This document shows positions 48,781 to 59,096 of a stretch of 64,000 nt of DNA, piece after piece. The notes under the pieces were generated by a model. It had not been told where the DNA came from. It saw only the letters and a program-made list of their open reading frames with translations, and did not search any database. This DNA comes from Medicago truncatula (lineage: Eukaryota > Streptophyta > Magnoliopsida > Fabales > Fabaceae): NCBI RefSeq assembly GCF_003473485.1, contig NC_053044.1, positions 37,762,091-37,826,090 on the forward strand, written 5' to 3'. Numbering within the stretch: position 1 is the stretch's first letter; the number at the start of each line of letters is the position of its first letter. The translations under genes and the position numbers were made by a program.

Positions 48781-48960
48781 ATGAACTGTGTTGCTTCCAA
48801 TACTCATCATTACAAGAAAGCAAGAGTGGTGCACTTTGTGGAAGCTATACCAAAGTCACCTTCTGTTCTGAATCATAGAGAAGATGGTGGAAAAGATGAA
48901 GAAAAATTCCCAAACAAAGTCCAACACTTTCTAAAATCACTAGCAAAAAATGTAATGTGA
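48781..48960 (+). CDS. Candidate small protein gene, 59 residues, unknown function
   Basis: An intact 60-codon frame with balanced codon use in an otherwise stop-rich region. It is preceded at normal distance by a TATA box and a CT-rich leader. The product is hydrophilic and basic at the start (HYKKARVVHFVEAIPKSP), acidic in the middle (REDGGKDEE) and ends in FPNKVQHFLKSLAKNVM. FPNKVQHF recalls the F-x3-V-Q-x-F start of the plant VQ motif, but the following T-G is absent (LK instead), so I do not assign the family. There is no signal peptide or membrane segment. It converges with the hydrolase gene, about 510 bp away. It was short enough to be skipped by usual gene finders, and may also be chance. 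Confidence 0.45.
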   Translation: MNCVASNTHHYKKARVVHFVEAIPKSPSVLNHREDGGKDEEKFPNKVQHFLKSLAKNVM

Positions 48961-49469
48961 TTTTGATGGCTCATATTTCACCATCTAGTATCAGTGTTGC
49001 ACAACTGCTTGGTGATGACTGATTTGACTCTTTTTTTTGTTTTGCTAATAACATGTTGAAATTAGTGTTTGAGAACAAAATTTGATAATTATATTTGTGC
49101 TCTTGATAACTACTATAACTGAAGCAAGGTTAGACTCGCATCAATTGAAAATTAAAAAACTAAGAATATCTAGTCCCCCAACATATCCAAATCAAATGTT
49201 ACAATGCAATGGAAGTATGAAACTAATACAAGGTTAGAGTCACATCAATCGAAAATAATATTAATAATGGAAAACTAAGAATATCGTGTTCTGCAACATA
49301 TCCGAAATGTAATAATACAATGGAAGTATGAAACTGCAATAGCAACATATGCATTCTGCAAACCATAAGTTAAACACCCAGTGTAAATAACTGTGTCTGT
49401 CGTATCTTTGTACTTTTTCCCCTCCCGCCTAGCAAACCCAGTTCCAATATTACAGATGCTTCAAGAAGC
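48961..49469. other. Convergent 3' intergenic DNA
   Basis: Nothing coding is seen. A roughly 110-bp imperfect direct duplication is present: GAAGCAAGGTTAGACTCGCATCAATTG (given here in parts: GAAGCAAGGTTAGA, CGCATCAATTGAAAAT) at about 49120-49210 recurs as ATACAAGGTTAGAG, CACATCAATCGAAAAT at about 49228-49330, including AAAACTAAGAATATC and ACATATCC. Confidence 0.5.
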
Positions 49470-52400
49470 TCAACTAGCTCGAATTCTATCCAGCCAGTCG
49501 ATGCTCTTCCGCGGTCTCTCAAACTGAACATCGACACTTCTTCTGGATTTCTCTTGGAATTCAATGCTTCTAGATTTGTCATTGTACTCTACGCTTCTTC
49601 TTGACCGCTCCGTCTGGTCAAATTGGACTCTTAACTTCTCTAATTTCTCAGGATTGTTGAATTTGAATTCATGATATTTCAGTTTTTCTGACTTATCAGT
49701 ACTTCTTGGTGGTTTGTCTCTGTGATCTGTGCTCTTCCTTGGCTTTTCTGAGCAATCAGTACTTCCTCTGGATTGTTCAACCCTATCCACACTTCTTCTA
49801 AAACTCAGTCTTTGGGATGGTGACTTTTCTACCGTTGATATGAATTTTCTTAGATGTCTAAGGTATTCTGGATAGAGCTCCAAGTTACAGTGGTTTCCAT
49901 CTTTGAGCCATAAAGGTTCATATTTCTGTTGGCATAGCTCCCATAAATGCTTTCCATGAGAGCAATCAACAACCTCATCAGCAGTTCCCTGGAGAAAATG
50001 CAAGAATGATGCCAAATTAGTGAACCAATATGAAATGCTCTGTACCCAAAAAACAACCTAGAGAAAAGCAATATTTGCTGAGTTACATAATTCACAAGAA
50101 TACAACTGAGGAAGTTTATATTGGAAAAATTAGACATAGAATTAAGATTAAATAATAAATTCAGAATAGATATCAACACAAATAAATTGACTCTAAATAA
50201 AACGAATTGAGTATAAGAAACTTATCGATCTTAATGAGTGAGGCATGTGGGCTTAAGAGTATTTTGCCGCCACGGATTAGTTATCCGGTGCAAGAGTATT
50301 AGCTGTGAGGCCAACTGCTCCGGATGACTAATCCATGGCGGCAAAATACTCTTAAGCCCAATGCTCTTTGCACGCCTCAGTAAGATCGATAAGTTTCTCA
50401 TACTAAATTCATTTTATTTAGAGTCAATTTATCTGTGTTAATATTTATTCTGAATTTATTATTTAATGATAATTATATGTCTAATTTTTCCAACAATCTT
50501 AAAAGTATTGACAGAATTATTATTATAAAGAATACATAATACTTGTTATTAATTCTTATTTCAGAATTCTTTATACTGTTGAATGAGAATTTATGAGCAC
50601 TAACCCGTTGGGACTATTTTGATGAAAAACTACGAGGGATGCACCAGGAGTTTAATTAAAGAAATTGATTTTATATATAATGGAGGTTAACTTTCTGAAA
50701 GCCATATGTTTACTCTTATATCTAATTATGTTTTATCTTGGTGAATTGGAGGATGCTTGTCAAATCTAATTTTTCCAACAGTTTAATCAGCAACAAAGGC
50801 TGTTTCTTTTCAACTTTGATGCTGTAAAACCAGCCACAATCAACAGGTTCCCACTTGTGAAAACTAGCTTATTTAAGAAAAATGACGTTCTATATTTATC
50901 AACCTTAAAATCAGCATTTCTCTTGCAGAAATATGCAATGAAAATCAGCATTTCTCCTGCAGAAATATGCAATGAAAATTATGAAAATTATCAACCTTAT
51001 CATAATTTTCATTGCATATTTCTGCAGGAGAAATGCTGATTTTAAACAACAATGTGCAGGTTGCTTGTATAGAAGAGATTATATTTATCAGTATGAACAC
51101 TAAGCTAGCGTACTGAGTAAGCACCAAATTAAAGACCACAACCATTATCAAATCAGTTAATTGGATACCATTACATGCTGACAGCAACAACATAAATTAC
51201 AGTGACAAAATATTAGACGGTGGAAAATCGAACAAAATAAACATGAAATACTTACATGAATCACTAGCACTGGACACTTCACCAACGGAATTTTATCAAT
51301 GTTCTACACCACAACACAGAATGAAATTCAGTTACATAATACATGATTCTCAAAGCAAAGGACATCAAATACATAGGATGGTGAAAAATCTAACCTTATA
51401 GATGTCAAACCAGTATGTCCTTTTCACCGGATACATCACTCTCAACCCCGATAGTATAGGACTATGGAGAACAACAGCCCTCAGTCGGGGTAATCGAGCA
51501 GCAAGATCCAAAGTAGGACCACTCCCAACAGATTGACCATAAAGGATTATATCTTCCTGCTTAGCACCATAGTTCTCTTCGAGACACTTATATACAGCTT
51601 CAATGTCAGCATACGTATTATGCTCACTTGGCTGTGAAAATATCCGTTTTTCATTATGCTTCTCCTTGCTAAGAACAAAAGAATGAAATAAACCAGAAAG
51701 AAGCATATAAGGCAGTTACCTTCCCTGACGACTGTCCATAGCCAGAGTAATCGTATCTGCATGCATAGAAACAAGATGCTTGAAAACATAATTAACATAC
51801 ACCATATAATTTTTTATAACAAACACAACACAACAGATATATGATAAGCAAGCAACCTATTTTAAAGGGGTCTTTAGGGTATGTTTGGATGAGGGTTTTG
51901 GAGGAGAGGGGAGGACTTTTCTTTATTAAATTAAGGACACTGTAAAATGTTTTCAAAAATAAATTGAGTGTAATTAGAGTATTGTACGGATCATTTATCA
52001 TGTTTTTTCAAGAAAAAATATCAAATATATTTCAAAATACAGATTATCCCTCCAAAGCCCTCCCATCCAAAACTCAACTCCCAAGCATACCCTTAGATTG
52101 ATTCTAAAAGGTGAGGATCTAACGAGTACGGTCTCCAACATTACTCTTACTCGTGAACTCCCTTATCTGTGCCTCAATACACTATTTTTTGCATGTTAAA
52201 GTTTCTTTTACCATCCTTTCAAAAAAAAGTTTCTTTTACCATATGAAAGTAACATTCAAGAGAAAAAATAAGACTCAAATTAAAGGCAGAATGTGAATAT
52301 GTGAACTCTGCATGTTTGGATGTGCATCCTCGGTATATCAAGAATCCAAAGTGTTAGTAATACTTAGTACGGAAACAAAGTTTACAGTTTCATCTGTTAT

Positions 52401-53862
52401 TGAGTTATTGGGCATCTAAGGTGTAACCGCAAGCCCTAAATTGAATGTAACCGCTCACAAAGCATGGAATTAAAGAAAATGGTTTGATGGAGCTATTTGT
52501 GAAGTTTAGAAGCTAGCAATTCAACTACACTAACCGATTTAAATATTATTCCTAGCAGCACAAAGATCAGCAAATATTAAGGCTAAAACTTAAGTTTTGG
52601 TCACACTGCAGACCATGAACCATATGCACTTCCTGCAGAACGAAAAAACGCACCATTGAGCTTAACTAATGTCACAAATCAATTTCTGAATGAAACTGAC
52701 CATCTAATTACCAACTTTATGGTCTTTTACAGTTTTCCTTATTATGTAGTAAATGTACTTAACTCATGCTTTCTAAAATTTCAGTTAAAGAAAAAATGAA
52801 AACCTATCTAAAATCTGAAAATGAGAACAAAAGAAAAGGAGCTATGATGTGTTGCATTGAAATTGAAACCTCCCAAGTCCTGTAGGTAAATGGCCATTTC
52901 ATTCATATCCCTTAAATCCCTACAGTAAATTTTTCAGATCTAACCAACATCCAAGCCTTATCCCACTAAGTTCGGGGTTTGCTAGAGTAAACTTTTCGGA
53001 TAATCAGCTAAATTCCAACATCACAATCAGCACATTAAAATACGAAAACGATGGAATTTAGCTAAATTCCAATATCTCTCAATCACCACATTCTAATACA
53101 TCGATCTCATTAAAACACGAAAACGATGGAACACTAATTCGACACTGCCACCTTAAAATCCTTATCTTCTAACCACATAAGAACCACAAAAATTAAAATT
53201 AAAATATAATACATGACTCACCCTTCATATCATAAACTAATGAGGACCAAAAAGTCCCCATCTTTGACTAAATCAAACCTAACTAACAACTAAACAAGTG
53301 AATTATTTACCCTAAAAAACACATCAAAATCAAATCCATAAAACAATTAACCTAGTCACTACAATCAAGCTTCTTTAAACAAGTAAATTACCAGGACTGA
53401 GTCAACTCAACTCAACACAAAATCAGCAAACAAATTCAACTAAAAAGCAAAAAAAAGAAAAGAAAAAAAAACCATTTGATAATTCAGTTACAAAACTAGA
53501 AAAGCGTTACAAAAATTGAAATTTAAAGAAAAAAGATTGAAAATTGAAGAAAATACGGACCCAATGAGATTAACCCGCAGGTGAATACTAAGCTCCACAA
53601 AAAGCTCATACATCTGACCAATATCAGCAGCATTTCCATGAGAGTACAGCACAGTGGTTTTCGCCATTGGATGACGAACATACATAGCAACGATCTCAAT
53701 TCCACGTCGATTAGGAAATTTCAAAACTTCAACATTTTCACGGTGTGGGAATGGTTCCATCAACAATAAACCTGTTGCTTCTTCTTTGATGAGTTTGTAT
53801 GATGGTGGGTTTGGTGGAAAGAATGCTAATTTCGCTGCCATTGATGACGTCACTCCTCCCAT
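49470..53862 (-). CDS. ABHD17-like alpha/beta hydrolase with repetitive C-terminal tail, 5 exons
   Basis: Exons 53862-53561, 51756-51720, 51631-51395, 51303-51256 and 49988-49470 join in frame into 380 residues. The hydrolase core shows the oxyanion-side [20 protein letters not shown], nucleophile Ser147 in GQSVG, Asp212 in HGTADEVVD and His241 in GNHC, a complete triad. It matches the ABHD17 family, whose animal members remove palmitate from proteins. The start MGGVTSS has Gly2 and Ser6, suited to N-myristoylation and membrane anchoring. Residues about 270-380 form a charged tail with eight R/S-rich repeats (RRSVD, RGSTD, RKSTD, PRSTD, RRSVE, SRSIE, RRSVD, RKSID), possible phosphorylation sites. 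The exon 1 donor (GTCCGT) is weak but the only one that keeps frame. Long introns 1 and 4 carry miniature elements and large hairpins. Confidence 0.93.
50120..50494. repeat. 375-bp foldback in intron 4 of the hydrolase gene
   Basis: TTGGAAAAATTAGACATA at the left is mirrored by ATATGTCTAATTTTTCCAA at the right. Pairing continues through AAATAATAAATTCAGAATA, ATTGACTCTAAATAAAA, AGAAACTTATCGATCTTA and AAGAGTATTTTGCCGCCA to a small loop near 50295-50325. Arms of about 170 bp match nearly perfectly. This is a foldback element, or a duplication made inverted, inside a transcribed intron. Confidence 0.9.
50941..51043. repeat. Perfect 44-bp hairpin in the hydrolase intron
   Basis: 50941-50984 (starting AAAATCAGCATTTCTCCTGC) is the exact reverse complement of 51000-51043, with a 15-base loop. 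The first part of the arm also repeats directly just upstream (50907-50940, with CTTG in place of CCTG), so the unit appears three times, twice direct and once inverted. Confidence 0.92.
51877..52092. mobile_element. Harbinger-like MITE in intron 1 of the hydrolase gene
   Basis: GGGTATGTTTGGATGAGGGT at the left is mirrored by CCAAGCATACCC at the right, with GGAGGAGAGGGGAGG / CCTCCAAAGCCCTCCC inside. TTA lies at both borders (51874-51876, 52093-52095). 216 bp. Confidence 0.85.
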
Positions 53863-55829
53863 TGCTTACGTACTTCTTCTTCTTCCTCTTCTTCACATTC
53901 CTTTTTCTTGTCTTTGTGAAGTGAAACTGAACTGAACTTTCTCTCAGGGTTTTATTTATTTTTTATTTTATATTGTATTCTTATTTTATTTTTTGGTTAT
54001 TTTTCTATTGAGTTTATTACACACTCCTTTTTTCTGTATTTCATTCATTCATTCACACCTATTAATTAGTTGTCTCTTTCTCTATTACACGTGTTGTCCT
54101 TCTGTCCAGAAATTTCTCTCATCCTGTGCTACATGTTTTTTTGTAATTAATAATAATTAATACTATTTAATCCAATAATTATTCAGAATTTCAAAGAATA
54201 TATTGGATTAAAAGCTTTTTAATTTTTGTTTTCCATAATGTTAGAAGTATTGTAGTTGAATCCAAAAAAAATTTGACTGGACTTACTCCCACAATGTAAA
54301 AAATACATTTTTTTTTTGGTGCCGAACATTGCATATATTATGCATTGTCCATACCAACTGAATTAAGTTCACGAGAACAAAATATATATATCTTAAATAA
54401 ACGGAAAATATGTCAAATTAACATGTTTTTATATCTTCAATCTTACTTTAATCATCTTATTTTAATTTTATCTCAAAATTTCTATTATGTGCATTACTCA
54501 TAACTTTAATATTTCACTGTATTTTTTTTGATAGAATTGTGTTTTTTTATTGTTGGAATCATATTTTACTTTGTATCGGGAGTCCTTGTCAACAAATTTT
54601 TTTTGGTGTATTTCGAATACTGATTTGTTAAATAGCTAGTATGTGGACTCATGTCAAGTACGAGTTAGAATTTCTTCATACTTGAGAGCAATAATATGTT
54701 GTGATTTATCAAGTGTAGATTACGGTCTAACATTGAATAGAACATTGAAAGTCGAATAACATATAAATGCGAAAACTCTTACGTTTGTGTGGTTACTCTT
54801 TGTCCAACGAGTCGACCCACATCAATGTTGACTTCTTTAGAAGGTCTGACGGTGGTATCATAACCTGATTCAACTTTGTGGGAAGGTGGCATTGGTTCAT
54901 GATAGTGGAATCGTATTTTACTATGTATTGGGAGTCCTTGTCAATAAAAAATTGTATATTTGGAATACTTTTTTTTTGTTGACAAAAGTGTATTTGGAAT
55001 ACTGATTTGTTAAATAATTAATATTAGAGAAATGATATTAAGGTTTTGCTTTTAACAATTTTCCTATTTTCATTTTTTACTTCAAAAACTAAATAATACA
55101 CAATTAAATTTCTTATTATCTTAAAAGAAAATATTTAATATTTGTATCATAGATAACTGTATGTGTCAGGATAAGCAATTGTACAAAAATAAAATAGTGT
55201 TAGCATTGGCTGTTTTAGCAATCCAAAACAAAATTGGAAATTGGTATGATTAGGGTGGAGTTAAATAAAATAAACGAGTGGAGTGCAGAGAGGCAAAGAA
55301 AAATGAGTAAAAAGAAGAAGCAAAGGTTGAGTAAAAAACACATAAAAGTACAAGAGTATGAATTAGTTAAATGATTTCTTGGAGCAATAACAGGTTGTCC
55401 CATGTTGATGTCAACAAGTTCAGGCCTGCATGCTTCATCACCATGATTTCCCTCTCAAAGCCATACACCCTTTCGGTATCGTGTTTTTGGGCAATGGGAC
55501 CTTACCTTACAAACAATGACATATTTGTAGGGAATGTCCTATGTATATATCTTTCCAATGTCATGTTACTTAACAAATAATTCATCATCATAGAACTTTC
55601 TCTCTCTTTTATTTTATTAAATTCAGAACTTGGAAGGATCCTTGTAGGGGAATATTTGAACATGGTTCCTTGTTTAGGGTAATTATAAGTCCCATCAACG
55701 GCTCCAATTGTCTTGAGCCACATAATCTAAGCCAGAAGTTCAAGATTGGGGTCCATTTTGCTTGGATACAATAGTAGTATTTGTTTCATTATCCATGCTA
55801 TCAACTTGGGGTTCAACCATAGAGACATA
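53863..55829. other. Promoter side of the hydrolase gene and intergenic DNA
   Basis: 53868-53905 is a CT/TTC-rich leader as read from the gene. 54570-54620 and 54920-54970 share a phrase (GGGAGTCCTTGTCAA...TATTTGGAATACTGATTTGT), a diverged direct duplication. No coding region is supported. 55370-55740 reads on the minus strand with scattered phrases that hint at an old transposon but not enough to name one. Confidence 0.4.
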
Positions 55830-55983
55830 CACCCTCTGATCATTATTATTATAAGTAAAATTTTGTATTTTATATTTATTTAATTAATGATGTATATGAT
55901 TTTGATTATAAATCATATACATCATTTAATGAATGAATCTAAAATGTTAATTTTTGTTTATAATAATGATCGGAGGGAGGGTG
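55830..55983. mobile_element. Stowaway-like MITE
   Basis: CACCCTCTGATCATTATTAT at the left and ATAATAATGATCGGAGGGAG...GTG at the right, TA outside both ends. Inner arms pair TTAATGATGTATATGATTT with AATCATATACATCATTTAA. 154 bp. Confidence 0.8.
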
Positions 55984-56352
55984 TACCCGACAAAGAATTG
56001 AGTGTTGGTTTATCTTTTGGGAAAATGTTATTACGATAAAAAAAAATTAATAAAAAAATAATTTAATATTTTGAAGAAAAAGGTTTTTTATTCATATATG
56101 ACCAAACATTGTTCATTCATGTTTGTGTTCATACCAGAATGTTTATATCTTTTAGCTCTATTTAAGTCGTTCGAAGAAAAAAAATCAAATACATATTGAT
56201 TTATATCTCTAGTCTTTAATTAATATATGATAAAAATTACAAAAACCAAAAACTTATTTAATGTTAAAAACATAAATTTTATGAGATTTATGTAGGATTT
56301 CACTCTCATTAAAGATTGGCCATGGCTATGGATTGTATTTTTTTTAGAGAGA

Positions 56353-56706
56353 ATGATTTGTATTTTCATTGTGTTGATTCTGAAAATGGGTAATCCTAAA
56401 AAACATAATGACTTGAAGTCTATCTCTTTGATTAGCTGTGTATATAAAGTGTTAGTTAAAGTGTTGGTAAATAGACGAAAATGGGTCATGTTATTTCGGA
56501 ATTTCAATTTGTATTTGTTAAATGTAGATAAATTTTGGATGGTGTTGTCATTGCTAATGGGGTTATAGATAAAGTTAAGAAGAGAAAGAAATAACATATT
56601 TTATTTAAAGTTGATTTTGCAAAAGCTTATAATTTAGTCTATTAGAGATACTTGGATTCAATGATGAAGAGCAATAACATCTAGTGTTGAAGATGGAACT
56701 TGGTGT
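56353..56706 (+). pseudogene. Decayed LINE reverse transcriptase, part 1
   Basis: Across frames the sequence reads ILKMGNPKKHNDLKSISLIS, CVYKVLVKVLVNRRKW, VISEFQFVFVKCR-stop, ILDGVVIANGVIDKVKKRKK, LFKVDFAKAYNLVY and RYLDSMM, in the exact order of the plant L1-type RT domain (fingers to palm). Several frameshifts and stops are present. It runs up to the border of the Mutator-like element at 56716. Confidence 0.85.
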
Positions 56707-56715
56707 GTGTTAATT

Positions 56716-57524
56716 GAGTTCATCTTTGTTCCATTTAGGTTTGCTCCATTTACTCCGTTTACCATAATAGATGTGTGACATGTGGTAAAATAGAAAATCA
56801 AAGGCTGAGATTAAAAGTGTTAGAAAAAACACCTGTTTTATCAAAAACAAGGCTACGCGCGTTTCTCTATCAGATCATGCACGCTCTTCTTCTTCCTCTC
56901 ACCACATCACTTCACGGCTTCTCTCTCTCCTCCGCCTCCTCCCAACCTAACTTCGCCGTCCTCCGTCTCGTCGTCGAACCCTCCATCTCCGATCAGATCC
57001 AGCAAGCCGCCGCCGTCAACTTCAAAAATGGCCTTTGTCTTCAATGGTATTCTCAGTACCGCGAATTCAATTTTTAAGAAATTTCGTTTTCAGTATAAAA
57101 CTTATTATTTACCGCTTGATTTGAAATATTGTTTGGATAATTTTGCTACTCCTTTGCTTGAGATATTTCTCAAAATTAGAGGGTGAAATTAAATGATGAT
57201 GAGATCTGAAGAGAGAGTTATGGATGACGTTACCACCACAATGATAAGCAGCAACCTACGAAGATTGAGTTTGATAATTAATGATAGAAATGGAAAATGA
57301 AATAATAAAAAGAGTGATGAAAGTCTGATCCGTTCTTTGCCGGAGAAGTAACCCTGGATAGATATGAGAGAGAAACGTGTGTAGCTTGTTTTTGATAAAA
57401 CAAGTGCTCTTTCCAACACTTTTAATTTATCACAGCTCTTGGTTTTCTATTTTGTCACATGTCACACATCCATGATAGTAAATGGAGTAAATTGAGCAAA
57501 AATAAATGAAGCAAAGATGGACTC
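56716..57524. mobile_element. Pack-MULE A: Mutator-like element with captured gene fragment
   Basis: Long terminal inverted repeats (about 160 bp, starting GAGTTCATCTTTG and ending CAAAGATGGACTC) are flanked by a 9-bp duplication, GTGTTAATT (56707-56715) and GTGTTAGTT (57525-57533), one mismatch. There is no transposase. The interior is GC-richer host-type coding DNA (56860-57180). 9-bp duplications and long TIRs with gene cargo define Pack-MULEs. Element B at 57686-58514 shares the same TIR family. Confidence 0.85.
56860..57180 (+). pseudogene. Captured exportin-2 (CAS/CSE1) fragment inside Pack-MULE A
   Basis: 56943-57030 encodes [18 protein letters not shown] then [11 protein letters not shown], which matches the N-terminal HEAT-repeat region of plant exportin-2, the nuclear exporter of importin alpha. 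From 57030 another frame reads [20 protein letters not shown] then [10 protein letters not shown] and PLLEIFLK, which in the parent lies roughly 80-90 residues further on. So two parent segments are fused with an internal deletion and a frameshift. It cannot make exportin. A short Ser/Pro-rich protein from ATG 56775 would be possible. Confidence 0.8.
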
Positions 57525-57685
57525 GTGTTAGTTAAGTCAATGTAGTGAACAACTTTTGAGACTGTTTGTTAATGGAGGAAAATTACATTAAAAAGGACTA
57601 AAAGCTACACTAGACTATTCTTATAACAAACTAATTTCTTCATTCATTCCATTTCATAATGATCACAATGACCAATCACTTATTT

Positions 57686-58514
57686 GAGTTCATCTTTGCT
57701 CCATTTAGGCGTGCTCAATTTATCCCATTCCAAGACATAGATGTATGTCATGTGGCAAAAACAAATTCAAGGGTTGAGATTAAAATGTTAAAATAGAGAA
57801 TGATCCATGGGATTCTTCTTCCTTCCTCAAATTAACTCCATCGCTACCTTTCTCTCGCTGCCCCTTACCTTCCATCCCAACCATTCTCTCGCTGCCCCTT
57901 ACCTTCCATCCCAACCACCAGAGATCAGTTGCTGGAAAAAAAAATATACCAGAAAGAGAACCCAATGTTTTAAGAACAAATCAACATCATGGTTTTCCAA
58001 TTATTTATTTTTTCTGTTTTTTCTTCTGTTTTCATTTTCTGGAATTTATTTCCCTTTTTATCAATTTAGGCCAATTCATTCCAAGTGAAGAGAGTTCCAA
58101 TTCAACAAAAATTCCAATTAATTTCATTCTGATCCATTCAAATTTATCAATTTCACAGTGAGAGGTTGGTTGTTTTCATTCACCCAAATTTCAAAACTAG
58201 ATTACGACAGAGAAGAAAAGGGGAAGATGGGGAAGAGAGTCATGCTGGGCGGGAGGAAAGGGGGCGCCGGTGATGGTGACGGTGATAGTGACAGTGCCGG
58301 CGAGGAGAAGGACAGGGGCAGCTATGATCATAGAGAGGAAGATGGAAGGGTACGTTACACAGAGAAAGAGAAGAGTGTTTTTTGTTTTTACTAAATAAAG
58401 TATAATTTTTTACTATTTAATCTCAACCCTTGAATTTGTCTTTGCCACATGTCATACATCTATGCCTTGGAATGGGATCAATTGAGCACACCTAAATGGA
58501 GCAAAGATGAACTC
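57686..58514. mobile_element. Pack-MULE B: related Mutator-like element, perfect 9-bp duplication
   Basis: The left end GAGTTCATCTTTGCTCCATT is mirrored by the right end AATGGAGCAAAGATGAACTC. CACTTATTT lies perfectly on both sides (57677-57685 and 58515-58523). The TIR family is the same as element A. The interior has a 34-bp tandem duplication (57851-57884 and 57885-57918, one mismatch) and a GC-rich coding-like part at about 58230-58350 (GGAGDGDGDSDSAGEEKD). I do not recognise the source gene. No transposase. Confidence 0.85.
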
Positions 58515-58739
58515 CACTTATTTATAGCATTGACATTCTAACAACTTAATCAATGACTCACAATCACTATGATAGATTTCTCTAGATCATTCTATAAAAC
58601 TATGACTCACCTCTAAAATATCTAATACAACTAATTCATCATAATCTTTACCTATTTGAACTTTTCTATTATATTTGACCTATTTTGGGTCATTACAGTC
58701 AATGTCCAAAGAGTCCTGCTCAATAATTTTCTCTTAATG

Positions 58740-59005
58740 TAGAATCATCATCTTTCTCCTTCTCCATTTTTAATAGTTATTGAGAGCCTTAACTCTGTTA
58801 AAGTGGTTGTAAAAGGTGGTAGATTCTTGGGCGTTCCTGTTGGTGTAGAGAGCAAGTTTAGAGTGTATTATCACCTTTAGTTTGCTAATGATCATGATAC
58901 TTTGATTTCAAGTAAAAATGTTGGGCTAATATCAAAGCTATTAAGGTGGTATTGTTGTTACATTTTAAAATGATCTCAGACCAAAAATAAATTTCCGTGT
59001 GTTTC
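58740..59005 (+). pseudogene. Decayed LINE reverse transcriptase, part 2 (FADD-like region)
   Basis: Frames give LSPSPFLIVIESLNSVKVVV, KGGRFLGVPVGVES, a broken FAND-DTLISSKNVG (the [FY]ADD catalytic turn) and then ISDQK-ISVCF. This continues the RT domain of the fragment at 56353-56706. Between the two lie Pack-MULE A, Pack-MULE B and an unidentified AT-rich stretch. Together they suggest one old LINE cut apart by later insertions. Confidence 0.75.
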
Positions 59006-59096
59006 ACAATATACAAAGAAAAAAATTGAAGAAATTTGTAATACTTGTTAGTATTTTTGTTCATAAATAATACTTGTACAAGAATAATAAAATTTA

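Noticed and set aside
48781-48960. Naming the small gene a VQ protein
   Set aside because: FPNKVQHF matches only the first half of the motif; the T-G that defines VQ proteins is replaced.
50941-51043. Calling the perfect hairpin a miRNA gene
   Set aside because: Structure alone is not proof; no expression or conservation evidence can be read from the sequence.
55370-55740. Possible old transposon coding fragment on the minus strand
   Set aside because: Only scattered weak phrases; no motif order I could defend.
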